Translations under genes and position numbers: made by a program
NCBI GenBank assembly: GCA_011389935.1
Contig: JAABTJ010000003.1
Coordinates: 62,001-126,000, forward strand
Reading direction: 5' to 3'
Origin: Desulfobacteraceae bacterium
Lineage (GTDB): Bacteria; Desulfobacterota; Desulfobacteria; Desulfobacterales; Desulfosalsimonadaceae
DNA: 64,000 bases
Part shown: piece by piece, positions 54,155-62,153 of the stretch
Numbering within the stretch: position 1 is the first letter of the stretch
Layout of the letters: each line of letters begins with the position of its first letter
The notes under the pieces: generated by a model
What the model was told of the DNA's origin: nothing
The model's database searches: none
Seen by the model: the letters and a program-made list of their open reading frames with translations, nothing else

Positions 54155-55246
54155 ATGAAGATTCTGATCGCCGATGACGACAACACGACGCGGGAAATGC
54201 TCCAAAAATATTTTGAAAAACAGGGGTACACGGTTTTTTCGGCAACCAACGGCAAAGAAGCCCTTGAAATCATCAATTCGCAGCAAATCGGCATCGCCAT
54301 TCTCGACTGGATCATGCCCGAACTGAACGGGCTTGAAACCTGCCGGAACATCCGGGAGCAGCAGACACAAAATTACGTTTACGTGATTTTGCTGACCGTC
54401 AAAGAGAACCGGGAGGACCTGCTGACCGGTTTTGATGCCGGAATCGACGAATACCTGCTCAAACCGCTGGACCTGAAGGAACTGCACGCCCGCATCAAGG
54501 TCGGCATGCGCATCATCGACCTTGAACAATCCCTCAAGGCAAAACAGGAAAAACTGGTCCATCTCGTCTCCATACGGAACAAATTTCTGGGCATCGCGGC
54601 CCATGATCTCAGAAACCCGGTCATTTCCATACGGGGATTTTCCGAGCTGCTGCTCAAGGGGAAAGACCCTTTGACCGAAGAGCAAAAAGAATTCATCTCC
54701 ATCATCCATTACACCAGCAACAATATGCTCGATCTTTTAAACGACCTTCTCGACCTGTCCCAGATGGAATCCGGAAAATTCGACCTCAAAAAAAAACAGG
54801 CCTCGATCAATACCCTGGTTGAAGAGCGCATTCGGCTCTACCGGCTCCAGGCCGAAAACAAGCGCATCGCCATTCATTCCGAATTATCGGACATTCCGGA
54901 TTTCGCCTTCGATTACGGCCGGATCGGGCAGGCCATCGACAACCTGATCAGCAACGCCATAAAATTTTCACCGCCGGGGACAAATCTGTATATTTCGCTC
55001 CGGGTCAGGGACAACATGGCGGTTTATAGCGTCCAGGACGAGGGGCCGGGCATTCCGGCCGAGGAGCAGGGGCTTTTGTTCAACGAGTTTCAGCGGTTGA
55101 GCATACGCCCCACCGGCAGCGAATCGAGCACCGGCCTGGGGCTTGCCATCACCAAAAAAATCATCAACGCCCATAACGGTGAAATCTCCTTTGAAAGCCA
55201 TGCCGGCATCGGATCGAATTTCAGCTTCCGGCTCCCGATGAATTGA
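54155..55246 (+). CDS. Receiver-histidine kinase hybrid (REC-HisKA-HATPase)
   Basis: A 363-aa protein. REC domain (residues 1-120): KILIADDDNTTREML, phosphorylated Asp in IAILDWIMPELNG, Lys in YLLKPLDL. A short coil is followed by HisKA with the phosphorylated His in GIAAHDLRNPVISIRGF and a HATPase domain (NLISNAIKFSPPG, DEGPGIP, GLGLAITKKI). No membrane segment, so it is cytoplasmic. The receiver comes first, unlike the usual hybrid. ATG 54155 has GGGGGG upstream. Confidence 0.92.
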   Translation: MKILIADDDNTTREMLQKYFEKQGYTVFSATNGKEALEIINSQQIGIAILDWIMPELNGLETCRNIREQQTQNYVYVILLTVKENREDLLTGFDAGIDEYLLKPLDLKELHARIKVGMRIIDLEQSLKAKQEKLVHLVSIRNKFLGIAAHDLRNPVISIRGFSELLLKGKDPLTEEQKEFISIIHYTSNNMLDLLNDLLDLSQMESGKFDLKKKQASINTLVEERIRLYRLQAENKRIAIHSELSDIPDFAFDYGRIGQAIDNLISNAIKFSPPGTNLYISLRVRDNMAVYSVQDEGPGIPAEEQGLLFNEFQRLSIRPTGSESSTGLGLAITKKIINAHNGEISFESHAGIGSNFSFRLPMN

Positions 55247-55267
55247 TTGTGAAAAAAAGGAAACGCC

Positions 55268-57124
55268 ATGGACAAGGAAAAAACAATGATGAGCGCCCTT
55301 TTGGACTCCATTGAGGACGGCATCTACATCATTGATTCCAGCTATACCATCGAATACATGAACAATCGAATGATCGAGCTTTTCGGCGATGGTACCGGAA
55401 AAAAATGCCACAAGATCATCAATGACCAGGAAACCCTTTGTCCATGGTGCCATGCGGAGGACGTGTTTGAAAACAAACAGGTGAAACTCGAGATCTACAT
55501 TCCCAAGATCGACAAAACCTTCGACTTGACGGAAAAGCCCCTTGAAAAGCCCGACGGCACCATCTCCAAAATGTCGTTCTTTCGGGACATCTCGGCCCTC
55601 AAGCACCGGGAGGCAAAACTCAGGGAATCCGAAGAAAAGTACCGCAACCTGTTTGAACACGTCTCCGTCGGCATTTATATCAGCAGCAAGGAAGGCAAGT
55701 TTCTCGATGCCAACCAGGCGCTTCTGGACATTCTGGAATATGACAGCAAGGAAGAGTTCCTGAAAATCGATATCACCACCGACCTTTACGTCCGCCCCGA
55801 AGACCGGCGGAAATTCCAGAAAATGATCGAGCATGACGGCAAGGTCAAGGATTATGAAGTCGAGTTCAAGAAAAAAAACGGTACGCCCATTATTGTCTCC
55901 CTTACGGCAAACGTACGATATGACCACCACGGAAACATTCTTGGATATCAGGGAATTACCGTCGACCAGACGCAGCGGTACCGCATGGAGCGAAAGCTCA
56001 AGGAAGCCCACGATTTCATGAACAAGATCATCCAGAGCTCCCCCAATCCGATCATGGCCGCCGATCTCAAGGGGAACATCATTATATGGAACCGGGCGGC
56101 CGAAAAGACGCTGGGCTATTCCGCGGGTGAAACCATCGGAAAGATGCCCATCACCAAAATATATCCCGAGGGCGTGGCCAAAAAAATCATGAAAATGATC
56201 CGCTCCCCGGAGCACGGCGGGGTCGGCATGCTGCGCGCCTACCCCATGCTCTACGTCCGGAAAGACGGGGAGGCCATCGATGGCACCCTTTCCGCTGCCA
56301 TGATATATGATGACGAGGGGAAAGAAGTGGCTACGGTCGGTTCCTTCGTGGACCTGACCGAAAGGATCGAAATGGAAAGAACCCTCAATCAAACGCAGCA
56401 GCAGCTCCTCCAGAGCGAGAAACTGGCCGCAATGGGACGGCTGACCTCCCAGCTCGCCCATGAACTCAACAATCCGATTTACGGCATCATGAACACCCTG
56501 GAGCTTCTCAAGACCGAGATCAAACCGGACAACCGGCGCCGCAAGCTGCTGGACATGTCCCTTTCGGAAACGGTCCGGCTTGGCGACATGCTGCGGAAAA
56601 TGCTTTCCTTTTCAAAGCCCGACCAGGAAGAAAAAAACTTCGCCGATATCAATACGATCATCGAGGAGATGATTATCCTGCACGAAAAAATGCTCCAGGA
56701 AAACAGCATCCGAGTCGCGCACGAGCTGGCCGAGGATCTCCCCCATGTATACATTTCCAAAAACCAGATGCGCCAGGTCATTTTGAACATGATTTCCAAT
56801 GCCCGGGACGCCATGCCCGAAGGCGGCACCCTGCATTTTCGAACGAGCCGGGAAAAAGACAGGGTCGCCATCGAGATAACGGATACCGGCATGGGCATCC
56901 CCGAGGAACACGTCAACCGGATATTCGACAGTTTCTTCACCACCAAAGACAGCGTAAAGGGCGTGGGGCTGGGGCTGTCCGTATGCTACGGATTTATCCG
57001 GGACCACGGCGGAGATATCAAGGTAAAAAGCCAACCCGAAGAAGGCACCACCTTTACCATCATCCTTCCCATCGAAAAACCCGGTTCCGGAGAGGAGGGG
57101 AACGCGGCGCCCCCTGCTCCGTAA
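55268..57124 (+). CDS. PAS sensor histidine kinase
   Basis: A 618-aa cytoplasmic kinase. Three PAS regions: the first (about residues 5-115) contains CHKIINDQETLCPWCHAEDVF, a cysteine-bearing loop that could bind metal or sense redox; the second (about 125-240) and third (about 255-370) are conventional. HisKA carries the His in LTSQLAHELNNPIYG, and HATPase has NMISNARDAMPEGG, DTGMGIPEEH and GVGLGLSVCYGFI. AAAGGAAA precedes the ATG. Downstream of the hybrid kinase by 21 bases, so they likely share a transcript. Confidence 0.93.
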   Translation: MDKEKTMMSALLDSIEDGIYIIDSSYTIEYMNNRMIELFGDGTGKKCHKIINDQETLCPWCHAEDVFENKQVKLEIYIPKIDKTFDLTEKPLEKPDGTISKMSFFRDISALKHREAKLRESEEKYRNLFEHVSVGIYISSKEGKFLDANQALLDILEYDSKEEFLKIDITTDLYVRPEDRRKFQKMIEHDGKVKDYEVEFKKKNGTPIIVSLTANVRYDHHGNILGYQGITVDQTQRYRMERKLKEAHDFMNKIIQSSPNPIMAADLKGNIIIWNRAAEKTLGYSAGETIGKMPITKIYPEGVAKKIMKMIRSPEHGGVGMLRAYPMLYVRKDGEAIDGTLSAAMIYDDEGKEVATVGSFVDLTERIEMERTLNQTQQQLLQSEKLAAMGRLTSQLAHELNNPIYGIMNTLELLKTEIKPDNRRRKLLDMSLSETVRLGDMLRKMLSFSKPDQEEKNFADINTIIEEMIILHEKMLQENSIRVAHELAEDLPHVYISKNQMRQVILNMISNARDAMPEGGTLHFRTSREKDRVAIEITDTGMGIPEEHVNRIFDSFFTTKDSVKGVGLGLSVCYGFIRDHGGDIKVKSQPEEGTTFTIILPIEKPGSGEEGNAAPPAP

Positions 57125-57209
57125 TAACCCTCCGACCGGAAGCGATAATACCTCCCTGTACGGGCACGGCGCGTTGTGACCGTATCTGCCGATCATCGAT
57201 AGCTTCCTC

Positions 57210-57405
57210 TTGAAACTATAATAACTATATTTAGCATAAATCTATCCATATAATTACCTCTTAAATTTTTCTCATTATATCATATATAATTAAAAATCAA
57301 TTACTTTGAAAAATTATAAAAAAATATATTTTTTCTATTGACATTATCCATAAACTATAATTACTATAATAACTAAAAAACCTCTCGCATGGCAAGGAGG
57401 CAACA
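57210..57405 (+). promoter_or_regulatory. AT-rich control region upstream of the HTH-receiver gene
   Basis: An approximately 190-base island far richer in A/T than its surroundings. The near-identical motif AACTATAATAACTA occurs at 57214-57229 and again around 57353-57375, and a TTGACA lies at 57338. The nearest TATAAT boxes are 12 or 21 bases away, so a normal promoter spacing is not met. It may be an operator for the adjacent HTH regulator. AAGGAGG lies just before its ATG. Confidence 0.5.
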
Positions 57406-57981
57406 ATGGAAGACGTCTTCACCGTATTTACCGCAAGCAAATACTGCAATGTCTCTTCGAAAACCATCATAAACTGGATCGACGCGGGGCATATCAAAGC
57501 GTACCGTACCCCCGGGGGGCACCGCCGCATAAACCGGAAAGACCTTGAGGAATTCATGAAAAAACAGGGGATTCCGATACCGGAAACCGTGTCGGAGGAC
57601 GACCGGAAAAAAATCCTGGTCGTCGACGACGACCCCATCATCGTCGAAAGCATCGTCCAGTCCCTGGAAGAAGATGAGCACGACTACGAGGTGATTTCCG
57701 CAGCGGACGGCTTCGAGGCGGGGCTCCAGGTAAATCATTTCAAGCCCCACCTGTTGATCCTGGACATCATGATGCCGGATATCAAGGGATACGATGTGTG
57801 CAAAAAGATTAAATCCACCCCGGAGACGAAAGATACAAAAATCATCGTTCTCTCCGCTTACCTGGACGAGGAGAAATTTGCCCGGATGAAGGAATACGGT
57901 GCGGACGCCTGCTTTTCCAAGCCCCTGCCCCTGGCGCAGTTGAAAGAGGAAGTGACGCGGCAGCTGGGCCTCAAGGAATAA
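57406..57981 (+). CDS. Helix-turn-helix (excisionase/MerR-like) fused to a C-terminal receiver
   Basis: A 191-aa protein. Residues 1-50 form an excisionase-type helix-turn-helix (TASKYCNVSSKTIINWIDAG, then YRTPGGHRRINRKDLEEFM), which reads like the MerR/excisionase DNA-binding module. A linker leads to a receiver (KKILVVDDDPIIVESI, Asp in LLILDIMMPDIKG, Lys in CFSKPLPL). The order is inverted relative to usual response regulators. It lies 44 bases before the MetF-like gene, so it may control that operon or be its first gene. Confidence 0.9.
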   Translation: MEDVFTVFTASKYCNVSSKTIINWIDAGHIKAYRTPGGHRRINRKDLEEFMKKQGIPIPETVSEDDRKKILVVDDDPIIVESIVQSLEEDEHDYEVISAADGFEAGLQVNHFKPHLLILDIMMPDIKGYDVCKKIKSTPETKDTKIIVLSAYLDEEKFARMKEYGADACFSKPLPLAQLKEEVTRQLGLKE

Positions 57982-58024
57982 ACGCCTGCCAGGGAGGCGG
58001 CAAACATCAGCAAGGAGATCATCG

Positions 58025-58900
58025 ATGAAACTCAAGGATGCACTCAATAAAAAACAATTCGTGGTCACCACCGAAGTACAGGCCCCCATCGAGCAGGAAG
58101 CCGACGAGATGGTCAAAAGCCTCGCCAAGATCCGGGGGCGCGTGGACGGCGTATCCCTTTCCGAGGCAGAGCTTCAGGGGGTTGTCGGAGATACCATCAA
58201 AACATGCGAGGTACTGAAACAAAATCGATTCGAATCCATCTACCAGACCACCACCCGGGAAAAAAGCCGTATCCAACTGCAGAAGGACCTTGTATCGGCC
58301 AGCCAGGCCGGAATCGACAACCTGCTGGTATTTACCGAGGACTACCGGATTACCGGAGACAGCCTGCAGGAAATGATGTTCTTCCACGTGGATGCGGGCA
58401 AACTGCAATCCGTCATCGAGCATATCCGGGACGGACGAACGGTGGACGGGCAGGAAATCGAAGCAAGGACCGATTTTCTCATCGGGTCCGGGGTTGAGTC
58501 CAAGTGGGGGAAGAATGTGCCCGACCTGGAACTTCGGGAGATGGAAACCATGACGAACCTGGGTACCGGGTACTTTCTGACAACCCCGGTATTCGACCTG
58601 GAAGGATTTGAAAAATTTCTGAGCCGGACCAACACCTTCGGGGTTCCGGTCATTGCGGAGGTCCTCATCCTGCGCACGGCGGGCATGGCCCGTTTTTTGA
58701 ACCGCCACCTGAAAAGCGGCCTGGTTCCGGATTGGGTCATCCAGAAGCTCGCCACGGCGCAGGACAAGGACAGGGCCAGCATCGAACTTTTCGCCGATAC
58801 CGTCAAGGGGCTCAAGCAGCTGTGCGACGGCGTTCATATCATCACCATCGGCGGGGAGGAAAAACTGAAACATTACCTTGACGCCGCAAAACTCAAGTAA
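58025..58900 (+). CDS. Methylenetetrahydrofolate reductase (MetF)-like protein
   Basis: A 291-aa TIM-barrel protein with the MetF pattern: FVVTTEVQAPI, VDGVSLSEAEL, QTTTREKSRIQLQKDLVSA, LLVFTEDYRITG and, late, GTGYFLTTPVFDLEGFEKFL with MARFLNRHLKSGLVPDWVI. It is shorter than E. coli-type variants in places, and whether the flavin site is complete cannot be judged by eye. AGGAG lies 7 bases before the ATG. The next genes encode a NuoG/E/F-like electron module, so it may be an NAD(P)H- or ferredoxin-linked reductase of a Wood-Ljungdahl-type pathway. Confidence 0.75.
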   Translation: MKLKDALNKKQFVVTTEVQAPIEQEADEMVKSLAKIRGRVDGVSLSEAELQGVVGDTIKTCEVLKQNRFESIYQTTTREKSRIQLQKDLVSASQAGIDNLLVFTEDYRITGDSLQEMMFFHVDAGKLQSVIEHIRDGRTVDGQEIEARTDFLIGSGVESKWGKNVPDLELREMETMTNLGTGYFLTTPVFDLEGFEKFLSRTNTFGVPVIAEVLILRTAGMARFLNRHLKSGLVPDWVIQKLATAQDKDRASIELFADTVKGLKQLCDGVHIITIGGEEKLKHYLDAAKLK

Positions 58901-58971
58901 TGTTGGGCTGAAGACGAAAACAAAAACATCCCCTGGCCCTTTTAACTGACACGAACAAAGGAGCCGCATCC

Positions 58972-61647
58972 GTGAAAAACATCGTACTCACCATAAACGG
59001 CAAAAAAGTCTCCGCCCCGCCGGGCACCTCGATCCTTACCGCCGCCGAAAAAAACGGCATCGCCATCCCCACCCTGTGCAGCCATGAAGAGTTGGCCCCG
59101 TATGGCGCCTGCCGGATCTGCCTGGTTGAAGAAGAAAATTCCGGGCGCCTCATGGCCTCCTGCGTAACGCCGGTCGCCCCGGAAATGACCATCCACACCG
59201 ATTCCCCCCGGGTGAAAGATCACCGAAAAAACATCGTTCGGCTCATGATCGCGGAGCACCCGGAATCCTGCATCGTCTGCAACAAGGGAAACCGGTGCGA
59301 ACTCCGCCGGGTGGCGGCGGAATTGGGCGTGGCCGAAACCCGGCTCTATCCCATGCCCAACCACAAACCGTTTGAAACGCACAACCCGTTTATCGTACGG
59401 GATCTCGCCAAATGCATCCTTTGCGGCAAATGCATCCGCGCCGATCACGAACGGGTCGCTGTCGGCGCCATCGACTACAGCGACCGCGGATTTTCCTCCC
59501 GGCCGGTTACGCTTCATGAAATGCCCCTTGAAAAGTCGCGGTGCACCTTCTGCGGCACCTGCGTCTCGATGTGCCCTACCGGCGCCCTGTCGACCCACAA
59601 CACTTTTTTCACCGGAACCCCTGAAACCGAAGAAACCACCATCTGCGGCTTCTGCGGGGCGGGGTGCAGCCTTTCCTTGGGCGTATCCGACAACCGGGTC
59701 GTCGAGGTCAATCCGTCTCCGGACAGGGATACGGTAAACGGGGCGACCCTTTGCGTGAGGGGACATTTTGCCCATGATTTTCTGCTCTCCCCCGAACGGC
59801 TGCTCCACCCCCTGGTACGGGAAACCGATGAAGAAGGCAACACCCGGCTTGCCCCCACGGGGTTCGATGCGGCCCTCTCCACCGTCGCGGGCCGGCTGGC
59901 AGATATAAAACGCCGGAACGGTGAGGAAAGCATCGGTTTTATCGGTTCTGCAAAGTGCACCAACGAGGAAAACTACCTTTTCCAGAAAATCGCCCGGGTC
60001 ATTTTCGGTACCAACAATATTACCAGCACGGGTGCTGCCGGCGGCCACGCCCTGATTCGGGAAGTTGCCGAAAAAACAAAGGGGACCTGCCGGGTCAGGC
60101 GCCTTTCGAGCCTTGAAAACGCCGATGCCATTGTCGCCGTTTTATCCGATACCGATCACGCGGTGCCGGTGGCGGGCTACCACATCAAAAGGGCGGTCAA
60201 AAAAGGCGCCCCACTTGTGGTGATCGATCCGTACCGCTCCGATCTCGCCGCTTTCGGCGGCGTATGGCTTCACCCGGAAAAAGGCGGCAAAAGCGGGGCG
60301 TTCGGCATTGACGCGATCAATGCCCTTACCGCCCGCCTCATCGCCGAAGGCGGCGTCGACCGCGCCTTTATGGACCGATACGCAAACGACGAGCATGGCT
60401 GGCTGCCGGCGATTTCTGCAAAGGATCCGGATGCGCTGGCAAAACAGGCGGGAATCGCGCCCGAAAGGGTCAAGCAGGCCGCATCCATGCTGAAAAACCG
60501 GAAAATCGCCTTTGTGCCGCCCTGCGACCTCCTTGAAAGACAAAACGGAAAAGCGCTGCTCGACGCCCTGTTCAACCTGGCATTGATTACCGGTGCCTTG
60601 GGGGATAAAAACGCCGGCATTTTTATTCCCGCCCTTGAAAACAACGCGGTCGGCGCACTCGACATGGGATGTGCGCCGGACATGCTTCCCGGCTGGCGAA
60701 AGATATCCGATGCCTCGGAAAAGGAATCGGTGGCGGCCATGTGGGAAGCGGCCATACCGGAGAAGGAGGGAAAAGACATCCACGCCATGATCGAAGCGGC
60801 GGAAGCCGGCACGCTCAAAGCCCTCTATATCATGGGCGAAAATCCGCTTCGCTCCCTGCCGGACCCGGAACGGGTGCGGGGCGCCCTTAAAAAGCTCGAC
60901 TTCATCGTGGTCCAGGATATCCTCCAGAACAGGACCACCGAACTGGCCCATGTGGTGCTGCCGGGTGCGGCATTTGCCGAAAAACAGGGTTCCTTCACCA
61001 ATATGGAAGGACGCATCCAGAGCTTTATCCCGGTTGTCTCCCCGCCCGGCGATGCCCTGCCGGACTGGGCCATACTGGCCATGCTCGCAAGAAAAGCCGG
61101 ATACCCGGAACACTACACCGCCATTGAAAAAATCCGCCAGGAAATCCGGCGCGTCGTCCCCTCATACACCGCCCTTGGCAGCCACCGCCAGGAATGGGTA
61201 AAACAAAACGGCAGCGAAATTCCGGATTCATTCCCTCTTGCCCCCTTGCACACCCCCGGCACCGGGTCCGAACCGGATGAAAAGTTCCCGTTTATCGCTT
61301 ACATCGGCAGCCGGCGCTGGCATCTGGGCGCGGGCACCCGGACCGCGCGCTCCGCCCGGATCACCGCTTCGGGCAGGACCGGGGAAATCGAAATTGCACC
61401 GGCAGACGCTATGGATCTGGGCATCGCCAATGACAGCGAAAACGGCGGCAAACCGATCATACGTCTCCTGTCCCCCTTCGGCGCCATCGAACGGGCCGCT
61501 GCCGTGAACCAAGGCTTGCCCAAAGGGCATATCTTCGTTCCCCAGGGATTTTACGGCAACGACGCCATGCAAATTGCCGATTTTAACGCCTTGAAACCGC
61601 CCGGATCCGGGTGGCGAAACGTGCGCGTACGAATCGAAAAAATGTAA
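58972..61647 (+). CDS. NuoG/FdhA-like iron-sulfur molybdopterin-domain subunit lacking the catalytic Cys/Sec
   Basis: An 891-aa protein with a GTG start and GGAG at 8 bases. The N-terminal 2Fe-2S domain (CSHEELAPYGACRICLV) is followed by the His/Cys cluster HPESCIVCNKGNRCEL, two 4Fe-4S clusters (CILCGKC, CTFCGTCVSMCPTGAL), and a molybdopterin-type 4Fe-4S near residue 224 (CGFCGAGC). The oxidoreductase domain then runs to a C-terminal dinucleotide-binding part. At the FDH catalytic position the sequence is NNITSTGAAGGHALI, without Cys or Sec, so it is NuoG-like rather than a formate dehydrogenase. Confidence 0.85.
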   Translation: MKNIVLTINGKKVSAPPGTSILTAAEKNGIAIPTLCSHEELAPYGACRICLVEEENSGRLMASCVTPVAPEMTIHTDSPRVKDHRKNIVRLMIAEHPESCIVCNKGNRCELRRVAAELGVAETRLYPMPNHKPFETHNPFIVRDLAKCILCGKCIRADHERVAVGAIDYSDRGFSSRPVTLHEMPLEKSRCTFCGTCVSMCPTGALSTHNTFFTGTPETEETTICGFCGAGCSLSLGVSDNRVVEVNPSPDRDTVNGATLCVRGHFAHDFLLSPERLLHPLVRETDEEGNTRLAPTGFDAALSTVAGRLADIKRRNGEESIGFIGSAKCTNEENYLFQKIARVIFGTNNITSTGAAGGHALIREVAEKTKGTCRVRRLSSLENADAIVAVLSDTDHAVPVAGYHIKRAVKKGAPLVVIDPYRSDLAAFGGVWLHPEKGGKSGAFGIDAINALTARLIAEGGVDRAFMDRYANDEHGWLPAISAKDPDALAKQAGIAPERVKQAASMLKNRKIAFVPPCDLLERQNGKALLDALFNLALITGALGDKNAGIFIPALENNAVGALDMGCAPDMLPGWRKISDASEKESVAAMWEAAIPEKEGKDIHAMIEAAEAGTLKALYIMGENPLRSLPDPERVRGALKKLDFIVVQDILQNRTTELAHVVLPGAAFAEKQGSFTNMEGRIQSFIPVVSPPGDALPDWAILAMLARKAGYPEHYTAIEKIRQEIRRVVPSYTALGSHRQEWVKQNGSEIPDSFPLAPLHTPGTGSEPDEKFPFIAYIGSRRWHLGAGTRTARSARITASGRTGEIEIAPADAMDLGIANDSENGGKPIIRLLSPFGAIERAAAVNQGLPKGHIFVPQGFYGNDAMQIADFNALKPPGSGWRNVRVRIEKM

Positions 61648-61662
61648 ACAAGGAGCCTTTCA

Positions 61663-62148
61663 ATGGATCCCACGCAATTCGACCAGGAAAAACTCTCGGA
61701 AATCATAGAAAAATACCAGGAAAAAAAATGGGGGCTGATCCCGCTGCTCCAGCAAATCCAGGAGGAAATCGGCTTTATCCCTCCCGAATCCATCGAACCC
61801 ATCGCCGATGCCCTCCAGATGTATCCCGCCCAGGTCCAGGGAGTGATTACGTTTTACGCGGGGTTCTCCCTGAAACCCAAGGGACGTTGCGTGCTCAAGG
61901 TCTGCAGGGGCACGGCGTGCCATGTCAAGGGGAGCCGATCCATCCTGCGCATGATCAAAAAAGACCTTTCGCTGGAAGAGGGGGAAACCAGTCCGGATTA
62001 CCAGTTCACACTGGAAACCGTGGCTTGCCTGGGTGCCTGCTTCCTGGCGCCCACGATGATGGTCAACCGCGACTACTTCGGCAAGCTCAACCCGACCAAG
62101 GTAACCTCCGTACTCGGCGAGTACAGAAAAGACAGCAAGGAGGCGTGA
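61663..62148 (+). CDS. NuoE-like [2Fe-2S] thioredoxin-fold subunit
   Basis: A 161-aa subunit of the 24-kDa type. The cluster cysteines are in VCRGTACHVKGS and CLGACFLAPTM (C-x4-C and C-x3-C). AAGGAG precedes the ATG, 15 bases after the previous gene. It would pass electrons between the NuoF-like flavin subunit and the NuoG-like subunit. Confidence 0.92.
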   Translation: MDPTQFDQEKLSEIIEKYQEKKWGLIPLLQQIQEEIGFIPPESIEPIADALQMYPAQVQGVITFYAGFSLKPKGRCVLKVCRGTACHVKGSRSILRMIKKDLSLEEGETSPDYQFTLETVACLGACFLAPTMMVNRDYFGKLNPTKVTSVLGEYRKDSKEA

Positions 62149-62153
62149 GCCCC

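Noticed and set aside
54968-56461. A 497-codon minus-strand frame under the PAS kinase
   Set aside because: It overlaps a strong kinase gene throughout, and its protein shows no recognisable domain.
57338-57370. A consensus promoter TTGACA/TATAAT before the HTH-receiver gene
   Set aside because: The spacers are 12 and 21 bases, outside the normal 16-18 range; I report it only as a general control region.
58942-60048. A 368-codon minus-strand frame over the NuoG-like gene
   Set aside because: It is antisense to a well-supported iron-sulfur protein and shows no domain.
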